Shown here in pieces: positions 13,440 to 28,116 of a DNA stretch of 64,000 nt. Source of the stretch: Neoceratodus forsteri (Eukaryota; Chordata; Ceratodontiformes; Ceratodontidae). Position numbers and translations under genes: made by a program. The stretch covers positions 173,294,501 to 173,358,500 of the forward strand of contig CM028131.1 in NCBI GenBank assembly GCA_016271365.2. Direction: 5' to 3'. Under the pieces are notes generated by a model that saw only the letters and a program-made list of their open reading frames with translations, was not told the origin of the DNA and made no database searches. Every line of letters starts with the position of its first letter. Positions within the stretch are counted from its first letter, which is position 1.

Positions 13440-16400
13440 TGCTGGGTGCCCCTAGACACCAGTGATAGCTCTATTAACAAAAAACATGTTATCTGAGGGT
13501 GCAGGGTGCCACAAGACAATAGGGATAGCGCTAATAAAAAATATTTGTTATCTGAAGGTGCTGGGTGCTACTAGTCACCAGGAATAACTCTATTAACAGA
13601 ACACGTGTTATCTCGGGGTGCTGGGTGCATCTAGATACCAGGGATAGCTGTATTAACACAAGATTTGTTATTTGGTGTGTGCTGGGAGCAACTAGACCCC
13701 AGGAATAGTTCTATTAACAAAATACATGTTATCTGAGGGTGCTGGGTGCAACTAGACACTTGGGATAGTTCTATTAACAAGTAAATGTGTTATCTGAGTG
13801 TGATGGATGCCACTAGACACCAGGGATAGCTCTGTTAACAAAGAACGTGTTATCTGAGAGTGCTGGGTGCAACTAGACAACAGGAATAGCTCTATTAACA
13901 ATACATATGTTATTTGGGAGTGTTGGGTGCCACTAGACACCAGTGATAATTCTATTAACAAAAAACGTGTCATCTGGGTGTGCTGGGAGGCACTAGACAC
14001 CAGGGATTGCTCTATTAACAAACAACGTGTTACTTGAGGGTGCCGTGCAACTAGACACAGGGATAGATCTATTAACAAAAACAAGTTATCTGAGGGTGCT
14101 GGGTGCCACTAGTCACCAGGGATAGCTGTATTAACAAAACATGTGTTATCTGAGGATGCTGTGTCTACTATACACCAGGGAAAGTTCAATTAACAAAAAA
14201 ACATTTTATCTGAGGTGCTGGGTGCAACTAGACACCAGGGACAGCTCTATTTACAAAAAAATGTGTTATCTGATGGTGCTAGGTACAACTGAACACCAGG
14301 AATAGTTCTATTAACAAAAAACATTTTATCTTAGGGTGCTGGGTGCAACTATACTCCAGGAATAGCTCTATTAACAAAAAATGTGTTATCTGAGGATGCT
14401 GTGTCTACTAGACACCAGGGATAGTTCAATTAACAAAAAACATGTTATCTGAGGTGCTGGGTGCAACTAGACACCTGGGATAGCTCTATTAACAAAGCAC
14501 ATGTTATCTAGGGGTGCTGGATGCAACTAAACACTAGGGATTGCTCTATTAACAAAAAATATGTTATCTGATGGTGCTGGGTACAACTGGACACCAGGAA
14601 TAGTTCTATTGACAAAAAACTTTTTATCGTAGGGTGCTGGGTGCAACTAGACACCAGGGATAGTTCCATTAACAAAAAAAAACATGTTATCTGAGGGTGC
14701 TGGGTGCCACAAGACAATATGGATAGCTCTATTAACAAAGAATGTAGTTATCTGAGGTGACGGATACTAATAGTTGCCAGGGATTGCTCTATTAACAAAA
14801 CACGTTTTATCTAGGGGTGCTGGGTGCAACTAGACACCAGGGATAGCTCTATTAACACAATATATGTTATTTGGGAGGTGCTGGGTGCAACTAGACCCCA
14901 GGGATAGTTCTATTAACAAAAAACATGTTATCTGAGGGTGCTGGGTGCAACTAGACACCAGGGATAGCGCTATTAAAAAAAGTGTTATCTGAGGGTGCTG
15001 GTGCAACTAGACACAAGGGATAGTTCTATTAACAATAAAGTGTGTTATCTGAGGGTGATTGGTGCCACAAGACACCAGGGATAGCTCTATTAACAAAACA
15101 CATATCATCTAGGGGTGATGGGTGCAACTACACACCAGGGATAGCTCTTTTAACAAAGAAAGTGTTATCTAAGGGTGCCGGGTGCAACTAGACCCCAGGG
15201 ATAGCTCTATTAACAATACACATGTTATTTGGGAGTGTTGGTAGCCATTAGACACTAGGGATAGCTCTATTAACAAAAAAACTTGTTATCTTAGGGTGCT
15301 GGGTGCCCCTAGACACCAGTGATAGCTCTATTAACAAAAAACATGTTATCTGAGGGTGCAGGGTGCCACAAGACAATAGGGATAGCACTAATAAAAAAAT
15401 ATTTGTTATCTGAAGGTGCTGGGTGCTACTAGTCACCAGAAATAACTCTATTAACAGAACACGTGTTATCTCGGGGTGCTGGGTGCATCTAGATACCAGG
15501 GATAGCTGTATTAACACAAGATTTGTTATTTGGTGTGTGCTGGGAGCAACTAGACCCCAGAAATAGTTCTATTAACAAAATACATGTTATCTGAGGGTGC
15601 TGGGTGCAACTAGACACTTGGGATAGTTCTATTAACAAGTAAATGTGTTATCTGAGGGTGATCCATGCCACAAGACATCAGGGATAGCTCTATTAACAAA
15701 AAACATGTTATCTAGGGGGTGCTGGGTGCCACTAGACACCAGAGACAGCTCTGTTAACAAAGAACGTGTTATCTGAGTGTGATGGGTGCCACTAGACACC
15801 AGGGATAGCTCTGTTAACAAAGAACGTGTTATCTGAGGGTGCTGGGTGTAACTAGACAGCAGGAATAGCTCTATTAACAATACATATGTTATTTGGGAGT
15901 GTTGGGTGCCGCTAGACACCAGTGATTATTTTATTAACAAAAAACGTGTCATCTGGGTGTGCTGGGAGGCACTAGACACCAGGGATTGCTCTATTAACAA
16001 ACAACGTGTTACTTGAGGGTGCTGTTTGCAACTAGACACCAGGGATAGATCTATTAACAAAAACAAGTTATCTGAGGGTGCTGGGTGCCACTAGTCACCA
16101 GGGATAGCTGTATTAACAAAACATGTGTTATCTGAGGATGCTGTGTCTACTATTCACCAGGGAAAGTTCAATTAACAAAAACACATTTTATCTGAGGTGC
16201 TGGGTGCAACTAGACACCAGTGACAGCTCTATTTACAAAAAAATGTGTTATCTGATGGTGCTAGGTACAACTGAACTCCAGGAATAGTTCTATTAACAAA
16301 AAACATTTTATCTTAGGGTGCTGGGTGCAACTAGACACCAGGAATAGCTCTATTAACAAAAAATGTGTTATCTGAGGATGCTGTGTCTACTAGACAAAAG

Positions 16401-19040
16401 GGATAGTTCAATTAACAAAAAAACATGTTATCTGAGGTGCTGGGTGCAACTAGACACCTGGGATAGCTCTATTAACAAAGCACATGTTATCTAGGGGTGC
16501 TGGATGCAACTAGACACTAGGGATTGCTCTATTAACAAAAGAATATGTTATCTGATGGTGCTGGGTACAACTGGACACCAGGAATAGTTCTATTGACAAA
16601 AACCTTTTTATCTGAGGTTGCTGGGTGCCACAAGACAATATGGATAACTCTATTAACAAAGAATGTGTTATCTGAGGGTGACGGATACTAATAGTCACCA
16701 GGGATTGCTCTATTAACAAAACACGTTTTATCTAGGGTTGCTGGGTGCAACTAGACACCAGGGATAGCTCTTTTAACACAAGATATGTTATTTGGGAGGT
16801 GCTGGGTGCAACTAGACCCCAGGGATAGTTCTATTAACAAAAAACATGTTATCTGAGGGTGCTGGGTGCAACTAGACACTAGGGATAGCTCTATTAAAAA
16901 AAGTGTTATCTGAGGGTGCTGGTGCAACTAGACACAAGGGATAGTTCTATTAACAATAAAGTGTGTTATCTGAGGGTGATGGGTGCCACAAGACACCAGG
17001 GATAGCTCTATTAACAAAAAACATATCATCTAGGGGTGATGGGTGCAACTACACACCAGAGATAGCTCTTTTAACAAAGAAAGTGTTATCTGAGGGTGCC
17101 GGGTGCAACTAGACCCCAGGGATAGCTCTATTAACAATACACATGTTATTTTGGAGTGTTGGTAGCCATTAGACACCAGGGATAGCTCTATTAACAAAGA
17201 AACTTGTTATCTTAGGGTGCTGGGTGCCCCTAGACACCAGTGATAGCTCTATTAACAAAAAATATGTTATCTGAGGGTGCAGGGTGCCACAAGACAATAG
17301 GGATAGTGCTAATAAAAAAATATTTGTTATCTGAAGGTGCTGGGTGCTACTAGTCACCAGGAATAACTCTATTAACAGAACACATGTTATCTAGGGGTGC
17401 TGGGTGCATCTAGATACCAGGGATAGCTGTATTAACACAAGATTTGTTATTTGGTGTGTGCTGGGAGCAACTAGACCCCAGGAATAGTTCTATTAACAAA
17501 ATACATGTTATCTGAGGGTGCTGGGTGCAACTAGACACTTGGGATAGTTCTATTAACAAGTAAATGTGTTATCTGAGGGTGATCCATGCCACAAGACATC
17601 AGGGATAGCTCTATTAACAAAAAACATGTTATCTAGGGGGTTCTGGGTGCCACTAGACACCAGGGATAGCTCTGTTAACAAAGAACGTGTTATTTGAGGG
17701 TGCTGGGTGCAACTAGACAACAGGAATAGCTCTATTAACAATACATATGTTATTTGGGAGTGTTGGTTGCCACTAGACACCAGTGATAATTCTATTAACA
17801 AAAAACGTGTCATCTGGGTGTGCTGGGAGGCGCTAGACACCAGGGATTGCTCTATTAACAAACAACGTGTTACTTGAGGGTGCCGTGTGCAACTAGACAC
17901 CAGGGATAGATCTATTAACAAAAACAAGTTATCTGAGGGTGCTGGGTGCCACTAGTCACCAGGGATAGCTGTATTAACAAAACATGTGTTATCTGAGGAT
18001 GCTGTGTCTACTATACACCAGGGAAAGTTCAATTAACAAAAAAACATTTTATCTGAGGTGCTGGGTGCAACTAGACACCAGGAATAGTTCTATTAACAAA
18101 AAACGTTTTATCTTAGGGTGCTGGGTGCAACTAGACACCAGGAATAGCTCTATTAACAAAAAATTTGTTATCTGAGGATGCTGTGTCTACTAGACACCAG
18201 GGATAGTTCAATTAACAAAAAACATGTTATCTGAGGTGTTGGGTGCAACTAGACACCTGGGATAGCTCTATTAACAAAGCACATGTTATCTAGGGGTGCT
18301 GGATGCAACTAGACACTAGGGATTGCTCTATTAACAAAAAAAATGTTATCTGATGGTACTGGGTACAACTGGACACCAGGAATAGTTCTATTGACAAAAA
18401 ATTTTTATCTTAGGGTGCTGGGTGCAATTAGACACCAGGGATAATTCCATTAACAAAAAAAAACATGTTATCTGAGGGTGCTGGGTGCCACAAGACAATA
18501 TTGATAGCTCTATTAACAAAGAATGTGTTATCTGAGGGTGACGGATACTAATAGTCACCAGGGATTGCTCTATTAACAAAACACATTTTATCTAGGGGTG
18601 CTGGGTGCAACTAGACACCAGGGATAGCTCTATTAACACAAGATATGTTATTTGGGAGGTGCTGGGTGCAACTAGACCCCAGGGATAGTTCTATTAACAA
18701 AAAACATGTTATCTGAGGTGCTGGGTGCAACTAGACACCAGGGATAGCTCTATTAAAAAAAGTGTTATCTGAGGGTGCTGGTGCAACTAGACACGAGGGA
18801 TAGTTCTATTAACAATAAAGTATGTTATCTGAGGGTGATGGGTGCCACAAGACACCAGGGATAGCTCTATTAACAAAAAAAATATCATCTAGGGGTGGCG
18901 GATGCAACTACACACCAGGGATAGCTCTGTTAACAAAGAAAGTGTTATCTGAGGGTGCTGGGTGCAACTAGACCCCAGGGATAGCTCTATTAACAATACA
19001 CATGTTATTTGGGAGTGTTGGGAGCCATTAGACACCAGGG
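13440..19040 (+). repeat. three tandem ~1.9-kb higher-order units
   Basis: The monomer string starting with gggtgcccctagacaccagt begins at about 13,445, 15,302 and 17,223 (spacings about 1,858 and 1,921). Other markers repeat in step: the gtgtctactagac variant at 14,401, 16,382 and 18,183, and the gccattagacac variant at 15,244, 17,164 and 19,025. Each unit is 31-32 monomers and contains one-monomer indels relative to the others. The third unit leaves the pattern after about 19,040. Confidence 0.88.
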
Positions 19041-20100
19041 ATAGCTCTATTAACAAAAAAACATGTAATCCGAGGGTGCTGGTTGCCACTAAACAATAGG
19101 GATAATTCTATTAACAAAAAACATGTTATCTGAGGGTGCTGGGTGCCACTAGACAGCAGAGATAGCTCTATTATCAAATAATGTGTTATCTGAGGTGTTA
19201 GGTGCAACTAGATTTTTGGGACTGCTCTATTAACAAAAAACGTGTTATCTGAGGGTGCTGGGTGCAACTAGACACCAGGGATAGTTCTATTAGCAAAAAA
19301 TGTGTTATCTGAGGGTGCTGGGTGCAGCTAGACACCAGGGATAGCGCTATCAAAAAAAATGTGTTATCTGAGGGTACTGGGTGCAACTAGACACCAGGGA
19401 TAGCTCTATTAACACACAACATGTTATCTGCAGGTGCTTGGTGCAACTAGATACCAGGGATAGCTCTATTAACAAAACCCATGTAATGTCGGGGTTCTGG
19501 GTGCCACTAGACACCAGGGATAGTTCTATTAACAAAAAATGAGTTATCTGAGGGTGCTGGGTGCAATTAGACACTAGGGACAGTTCTATTACAAAAAACA
19601 TGTTATCAGAGGGTGATGGGTGCCACTAGACACCAGGGAGACCTTTATTAACAGCAAAAGTTTTATCTGAGGGTGTTGGGTTCAACTAGACACCAGAGGT
19701 AGCTCTATTAACAAAACACATGTTATTGGTGGTGCTGGGAGCCACTAGACACCAGGGATAGCTCTATTAACAAAAATCATGTTATCTGAGGGTGCTGGGT
19801 ACCACTAGGCAATAGGGATAGTTCCATTAGCAAAACATATGTTATCTGAGGGTGTTGGTTGCCACTAGACACCAGGGATAGCTCTAGTAACACAAAACGT
19901 GCTACCTGAGGGTGCTAGGTACCAGTAGACACCAGAGATAGCTCTATTAAGAAAAAATGAGTTATCTAAGGGAGCTGGGTGCCACTAGACACCAGGAATA
20001 GCTCTATTAACAAAACATATGTTATCTGAGGGTGCTGTGTGCCACTAGACACCAGAGATAGTTGTATTAACAAAAAACAAGTTCTCTGGGGTGCTGGTTG

Positions 20101-20700
20101 CCACTAGACAGCAGGGATAGCTCTATTAACAAAAAACATCTTATCTGATGGTGCTGGGTGCCACTAGACAATAGGGATAGTTTTATTAATGAAATACATG
20201 TTATTTGAGGGTGCTGGCTACCACTAGACAATAGGGATAGGTCTATTAACAAAAAACATGGTATCTGAGGGTGCTGAGTGCGCCTAGACACCAGGGATAG
20301 CTCTATTAACAGGAAACCGGTGATTGGGGGGTGGAGTGTGCCACTAAACAACACACATGGCACTAGTAACAAAGCAAATGTTATTTGGTGGTGCTGGGTG
20401 CCTCTAGACACCAGGGATAGCTCTATTAACAAAAAACATGTTATTTGATGGTGCTGGGTGCCACTAGACAATAGGGATAGTTTTATTAACGAAATACATG
20501 TTATTTGAGGGTGCTGGCTACCACTAGACAATAGGGATAGGTCTATTAACAAAAAACATGGTATCTGAGGGTGCTGAGTGCACCTAGACACCAGGGATAG
20601 CTCTATTAACAAGAAACCGGTGATTGGGGGTGGAGTGTGCCACTAAACAACACATATGGCTCTAGTAACAAAGCACATGTTATTTGGTGGTGCTGGGTGC
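20101..20700 (+). repeat. 300-bp (five-monomer) tandem duplication
   Basis: Lines 20,101-20,400 and 20,401-20,700 repeat the same five monomer variants, including aatgaaatacatg/aacgaaatacatg, ggtctattaacaaaaaacatgg and the tgattgggggtggag variant. The proximal copy has only one block (about 4,606-4,900). The duplication keeps the minus-strand frame and so creates the longest open frame of the array (181 codons). Confidence 0.92.
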
Positions 20701-21560
20701 CTCTAGACACCAGGGATAGCTCTATTAACAAAAAACATGTTATCTAGGGGTACTGGGTGCATCTAGGCACCAGGGAGAGCGCTATTAACAACAAACATGT
20801 TATCTAGGGGTACTGGGTGCAAGAAGACACCAAGGATAACTCTATTAAAAAAATGCATATTATTTGGGGGTGTTGGATGCCACTAAACACCAGCGATAGC
20901 TCTATTAATAAAAATCATGTTATCTGAGAGTGCAGGGTGCCACTAGACAATACAGATAGTTCTATTAGTAAAGAATATGTTATCTGAGGGTGCTGGTTGC
21001 CACTAGACACCATGGATAGCTCTATTAACAAAAAACCTGTCACCTGAGGGTGCTGGCTACCACTAGACACCAGGGATAGATCTATTTAGAAGAAATGTGT
21101 TATCAGAGAGTGCTGGGTGAAACTAGACATGAGGAATAGCTCTATTAACAAAAAATATGTTATCTGAGGGTGATGGGTGCCACTAGTCACCAGGGATAGT
21201 TATATTAACAAAAAATAAGTTATGTAGGGGTGCTGGGTGCAACTAGACCCCAGGGATAGTTCTATTAACAAAAAATATATTATCTGAGGGTGCTGGGTGC
21301 AATTATACACCAGGGATAGCTCAATTAACAGAAAATGTGTTGTCTCAGGGTGCTGGGTGCAACTAGACACTAGCGATAGCTCTATTAAAAACACATGTTA
21401 TTTGGGGGTGCTGGGTGTCACCAGACACCAGGAATAGCTCTATTAACAAAAAACATGTTATCTGAGGGCGCTGGGTGCCACTAGACAATAAAAATAGTTA
21501 CATTAACAAAAACATGTCATTTGAGGGTGCTGGGTACCACTAGACAATAGGGATAGGTCT

Positions 21561-21800
21561 ATTAACTATAAACATGTTTTCTGAGGGTGCTGGATGCAAC
21601 TAGACACCTGGGATAGTTCTATTAACTATAAACATGTTATCTGAGGGTGCTGGATGCAACTAGACACCTGGGATAGTTCTATTAACTATAAACATGTTAT
21701 CTGAGGGTGCTGGATGCAACTAGACACCTGGGATAGTTCTATTAACTATAAACATGTTATCTGAGGGTGCTGGATGCAACTAGACACCTGGGATAGCTCT
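21561..21800 (+). repeat. second copy of the near-identical monomer run
   Basis: Four monomers with the private ctataaacatg and tgggatagttctattaacta variants, matching 5,766-5,999. The run therefore existed before the large duplication, or has been homogenised since. Confidence 0.9.
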
Positions 21801-24800
21801 TTTAACAAAAAATGTGTTATCTGAGGGTGTTGGGTGCAACAGGGCACCAGGGATAACTCTATTACCAAAAATCATGTTATCTGAGTGTGCAGGGTGCAAC
21901 TAGACAATAGGGATAGTTCTATTAGCAAAAAATATGTTATCTGAGGTTGCTGGTTGCCACTAGACACCTGGGATAGCTTTTTTAACTAAAATGTGTTATC
22001 TGAGGGTGCGGGTTGCAACTAGACCACAGGGATAGCTCTATTAACAAAAAACATATTATTTGAGGGTGCTGTGTGCAACTAGACAGCAGAAATAGCTGTA
22101 TTAACAAAGAACATGTTATTTTTACGGTGCTGGTTGTAACTAGACAGCAGGGATAGCTGTATTAACAAAAAAAATGTTTTCTGACGGTGCTGGGTGTAAC
22201 TAGATAATAGGCGTAGGTCTATTAACAAAAAACATGGTATGTGAGGGTGCTGGGAGCCACTAGACCCCAGGGATAGCTCTATTATCAAAAAATATGTTAT
22301 CTGAGGGTGATGGGTACCACTATTCACCAGGAATAGTTACTATTAACAAAAAACAATTTATCTAGGGGTGCTGGGTGCTACTAGACACCAGGAATAGCTC
22401 TATTAACAAAAAACATGTTATCTGAAAGTGCTGGGTGCCACTAGACAATAAAGATAGTTACATTAACAAAAAACATGTTATTTGAATGTGCTGGGTACCA
22501 CTAGACAATAGGGATAGGGCGATTAACAAAAAACATGTTATCTGAGGGTGCTGGGTGCAACTAGACACCAGGGATAGCTCTATTAACAAGAAACAGGTGA
22601 TTGGGGTTGGAGGGGGCCACTAGACAACACATAAGGCTCTATTAACAAAACACATATTCTTTGGTGGTGCTGGGTGCCACTAGACACCAGGAATAGCTCT
22701 ATTAACAAGAAATGTGTTATCTGAGGGTGATGGGTGAAACTAGTCAACCGGGGATAGCTCTATTAACAAAACACATGTTATCTAGGGGTGCTGGGTGCAT
22801 CTAGACACCAGGGATAGTTCTATTAACAAAAAACATGTTATCTGAGGGTGCTGGATGCAACTAGACACCTGGTATAGCTCTTTTAACAAAAAATGTATTA
22901 TCTGAGGGTTCAGGGTGCAACTAGACCACAGGGATAGCTCTATTAACAAAAACATATTATTTGAGGGTGCTGGGTGCAACTGGACAGCAGAAATAGCTGT
23001 ATTAGCAAAAAGCATGCTATCTAGGGGTGCTGGGTGCCACTAGACACCAGGGTGAGGTCTATTAACAACAAACGTGTTATCTGAAGATACTGTGTGCAAC
23101 TAGACACCAAGGATAGCTCTATTAACAAAACCCATGTTATTTGGGGGTGTTTGATGCCACTAGACACCAGCAATAGCTCTATTAACAAAAATCTTGTTAT
23201 CTAAGGGTGCAAGGTGAGACTAGACAATAGGGATAGTTCTATTAGCAAAGAATATGTTATCTGAGGGTGCTGGTTGTCACTAGACACCATGGATAGCTCT
23301 ATTAACACAAACACTGCTACCTGAGGGTGCTGGGTACCACTAGACACCAGAGATAGCTCTATTAAGAAAAAACAAGTTAGCTAAGGGAGCTGGTTGCCAC
23401 TAGACACCAGGAATAGCTCTATTAACATAAAATATGTTATCTGAGGGTGATGGGTGCCACTATTCACCAGGGATAGTTCTATTAACAAGAAACAATTTAT
23501 CTAGGGGTGCAGGGTCTAACTAGACACCAGGCTTTCTCTATTAATAAAGAACTTGTTATCTGAGGGTGCTGGGTGCCACTAGGCACCAGGGATAGTTGTA
23601 TTAACAAAAAAGAAGTTATCTAGGGGTGCCGGGTACAACTAGACACGAGGGATAGCTCTATTAACAAAAAACATGTTTTCTGAGGGTGCTGGGTGCCACT
23701 AGACCATAGGGATAGGTCTATTAACAAAAAACATGTTATCTGAGGGTGCTGAGTGCAACTAGACACCTAGGATAGCTCTATTAACAAGAAACTTGTGATT
23801 GGGGGTGGAGGGTGCCACTATACAACACATATGGCTCTAGTAACAAAACACATGTTATTTGGTGGTGCTGGGTGCCACTAGACAGCAGGAATAGCTCTAT
23901 TAAAAAAAATGTGTTATCTGAGGGTGATGGGTGCCACTAGTCACCAGGGATAGCTCTATTAAGAAAACACGTGTTATCTGGTGGTGCTGGGTGCAACTAG
24001 ACACCAGGGATAGCTATATTAACAAAAAATGTGGTATCTGAGCATGCTGGGTGAAACTAGACACCCAGGATAATTCTATTAACAAAAAACATGTTATCTG
24101 AGGGTGCTGAATGCCACTAGACCCCTGGGATAGCTCTTTTAACAAAAAATATGTTATCTGAGGTTGCTGGGTGCAACTAGATTCCAGGGATTGCTCTTTT
24201 AACAAAAAACATATTATTTGAGGGTGCTGGGTGCAGCTAGACAGCAGAAATAGCTGTATTAACAAAAAAAGTCTTATTTTTAGGGTGCTGGGTGCAACTA
24301 GACAGCAGGGATAGCTCTATTAACAAAACAAAAATTGTTATCTGATGGCGCTGGGTGCAACTAATGACCAGTGATGGGCTTTATTAACAAAACACATGTT
24401 ATTTGGGGGTGCTGGGTACCACTAGACACCAGGGATAGCTCTACTAACAAAAAACATGTTATGTGAGGGTGCTGGGTGCCACTAGATAATAGGCATAGGT
24501 ATACTAACAAAAACATTTTATCTGAGGGTGCTGGGTGCCACTAGACACGAGGAATAGTTCTATTAACAAAAACCGTGTTATCTGAGTGTGAAGGGTGCCA
24601 CTAGACACCAGGGATAGCTCTATTAACACAAATGTGTTATCTAAGGGTACTGGGTGCAAGTAGACACAAGGGATAACTCTATTAAAAAAATGTATCTTAT
24701 TTGGGGTGTTGGATGCCACTAGACATCAAAGATAGCTATATTAACAAAAATCATGTTATCTGAGGATGCAGGGTGCCACTAGACAGTACGGATAGTTCTA

Positions 24801-27684
24801 TTAGCAAAGAATATGTTATCTGAGGGTGCTGGTTGCCACTAGACACCAGAGATAGCTCTATTAACACAAAACCTGCTACCTGAGGGTGCTGGGTACCACT
24901 AGACACCAGAGATAGATCTATTAAGAAAAAATGTGTTATCACAGGGTGCTGGGTAAAACTAGACAACAGGAATAACTCTATTAACAAAAAATATGTTATC
25001 TGAGGGTGATGGGTGCCACAAGTCACCAGGGATAGTTATATTAACAAAAAACAAGTTATCTAGGGGTGCTGGGTGCAACTAGACACCAGTGATTGCTCTA
25101 TTAGCAAAACATTATGTTATCTTACTGTGCTCGGTGCAACTAGACACCAGGGATAGTTCTATTAACAAAAAAATTGTTATCTTAGGGTTCTGGGTGCAAC
25201 TAGACACCAGGGATAGCACTATTAAAAATGCAAGTTATTTGGGGGGTGCTGGGTGCCATTAGACAATAGGAATCGTTCCATTAACAAACAAAAATGATAT
25301 CAGATGGTGCTGGATGCCACAAGACAATAGTTATAGCTCTATTAACAAAAAATGTGCTATCTGAGGGTGATGGGTGCTACTAGTCCCCAGGGATAGCTCT
25401 ATTAACAAGAAATGTGCTATTTAGGGGTGCTGGGAGCAAGTAGACACCGTGGATAGCTCTATTAACACAAGATATGTTTTTTGGGGCATGGTGGGTGTAA
25501 CTAGACCACAGGATAGTTCTATTAACAAAAACATGTTATCTGAGTGTGCTGGGTGCAATTATACACCAGGGATAGCTCAATTAACAGAAAATGTGTTGTC
25601 TCTGGGTGCTGGGTGCAACTAGACACTAGCGATAAGCTCTATTAAAACAAATGTTATTTGGGGTGATGGTGCCACTAGACACAAGGGATAGCTCTTTTAA
25701 AATGAATGTTACTTGGGGTGCTGGGTGCCACCAGACACCAGGAGAGCTCTATTAAAACAAACATGTTATCTGAGGGTACTGGAGCAACTAGACCCCAGGG
25801 ATAGTTCTTTAACAAGAAACATGTTATCCGAGGGTGCTGGGTGCAACTCGACACCAGGGATAGCACTATTAACAAAAAAACATGTTATCCAAGGATGCTG
25901 GGTGCCACAAGACAATAGGGATAGCTCTATTAACAAAAAAAGTGTTATTCGAGGGTGATGGGTGCCACTAGTCATAAGGGATAGCTCTTTTAACAAAACA
26001 TGTGCTTTCTAGGGGTGCTGGGTTAAACTAGACACCAGGGATAGCTCTATTAACAAAAAGTGTGTTACCTGAGGATGCTGTGTGCAACTAGACACCAGGG
26101 ATAGTTCTGTTGACAAAAAATAAGTTATCTGAGGTGCTGGGTGCCACTAGATAACAGGACTAGGTCTATTAACAAAAATTGTGTTATCTGAGGGTGATGG
26201 GTTCCACTAGTCGCCATGGATAGCTCTACTAACAAAAAATATATTATCTAGAGGTGCTGGGTGCTGCTAGACACCAGGAATAGCTCTATTAACAAAAAAC
26301 ATGTTATTTGAGGATGCTGGGTGCAACTAGACACCTGGTATACCTCTATTAAAAAACACATGTTATTTGGGGGTGCTGGGTGCCAATAGACACCAGGGAT
26401 AGCTCTATTAACAAAAAACATGTTATCTGTGGTAGTGTGGGTGCTGGGTGCCACTAGACAATAGGGATATTTCTATTAATAAAAAACATGTTATCTGAGG
26501 GTGCTGGTTGCCACTAGACAATTGGGACAGTTCCATTAACAAAAAACATGTTAGTCTGAGGGTGGAGGGTGCCACTAGACACCAGGGATGGCTCTATTAA
26601 CAAAACTCATGTTATTGGAGAGTGCAGGGTGCCACTAGACACCAGGAATAGCTCTATTAACAAGAAATGTGTTATCTGAGGGTGATGGGTGCCACTAGTC
26701 ACCAAGGATAGTTCTATTAACAAATAACATGTTATCTAATGGTGCTGGGTGCAAATAGACTCCAGGGATAGCTCAATTAACAAAACATGTGTTATCTGAG
26801 GATGCTGTGTACAACTAGACACCAGGAATAGTTCTATTAACAAAACGCATGTTATATAGGGGTGTTGGATGCCACTAGTCACCAGCAAAAAATCTATTAA
26901 CAAAAATCATGTTATCTAAGGGTGCAAGGTGAGACTAGACAATAGGGATAGTTCTAGTAGTAAAGAATATGTTATCTGAGGGTGCTGGTTTCCACTCGAC
27001 ACCAAGAATAGCTCTATTAACACAAAACGTGCTACTTGAGGGTGCTGGGTACCACTAGATACCAGGGATAGCTCTATTTAGAAAAAACATGTTATCTGAG
27101 GTTGCTGGGTGCCACTAGACACCAGGAATAGCTCTATTAAGAAAAAATATGTTATCTGAGGGTGATGGGTGCCACTAGTCACCAGGAATAGCTCTATTAA
27201 CAAAAAACATGTTATCTAGGGGTGCTGAATGCCTCTAGGCACCAGGGAGAGATCTATTAACAACAAACTTGTTATCTAAGGGTACTGGGTGCAAGTAGAC
27301 ACAAGGGATAGCTCTATTAAAAAATGGATATTATTTAAGGTGTTGGATGCCACTAAACACCAGCGATAGCTCTATTAACAAAAATCATGTTATCTGTGTG
27401 CAGGGTGCCACTAGACAATACGGATAGTTCTATTAGCAAAGAATATGTTATCTGAGGGTGCTGGTTGCCACTAGACACCAGGGATAGCTCTATTAACACA
27501 AAATCTGCCACCTGAGGGTGCTGGGTACCCCTAGACACCAGGGATAGATCTATTAAGAAAAAGCTTGTTATCAGAGCATGCTGGGTGAAACTAGACACGA
27601 GAAACAGCTCTATTAACAAAAAAATATGTTATCATAGGGTGCTGGGTGCCACTAGACACCAGTGATAGCTCTATTTACAAAATA

Positions 27685-28116
27685 GTGTCAGTGGCTCAGT
27701 AGGTAGCACACTCGCCTCTGAGGCCGGGAGATCAGAGGGCTGTGGGTTCAGTTCCCACATCTGGCACTTGGGTTAATATCCCAGTACTGACACTGTAATG
27801 CAGCATGAGAGGGGTGCTGCATTTCTGAGGTGCCGTCTTTCAGATGAGACGTTAAACCGAGGTCCCATCTGCCTGGATTGGTGGTAGTTCAGTTGGATGT
27901 TAAAGATCCCATGGCACTTATCGAAAAAGAGTAGGGGAATTTCCCCGGTGTCCTGGCCAAATTTCCCTCATTCATTAAAAATACCACCAACAGCTTAATC
28001 TGGTTCAAGGTCAGTCGGCATTCATCTGTTTCCCCCTCCCCCGGGTCGTGCCTGAAAATAGGCAGGATTTGTCTAGTGCACTTACCCGGTCAACAAAAGC
28101 TAAATAAATAAATAAA
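27685..28116 (+). mobile_element. tRNA-derived SINE (V-SINE-like), copy in distal duplicate
   Basis: It has the same element and same left junction (tttacaaaata then gtgtcagtgg) as at 11,901. Outside the A-rich tail I count four substitutions in about 415 bases: aagtagc/aggtagc, gccagg/gcctgg, caggtgg/cagttgg and agttgg/agtcgg. The tail is shorter, and one monomer to its right is missing compared with the proximal copy. It is thus a duplicate of one insertion rather than a second independent one. Confidence 0.92.

Larger units (their letters stand above)
4320..19815 (+). repeat. proximal copy of a ~15.5-kb segmental duplication
   Basis: The order of monomer variants from about 4,320 onward is repeated from about 19,816 onward. 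The offset is about 15,497 at the start, 15,795 after a 300-bp gain in the second copy, and 15,784 at the SINE. The left edge is set where the sequence reading tagttctattagcaaaacat (4,325) matches the sequence just after the junction at 19,801-19,830. This copy keeps three ~1.9-kb units near its right end. Confidence 0.88.
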
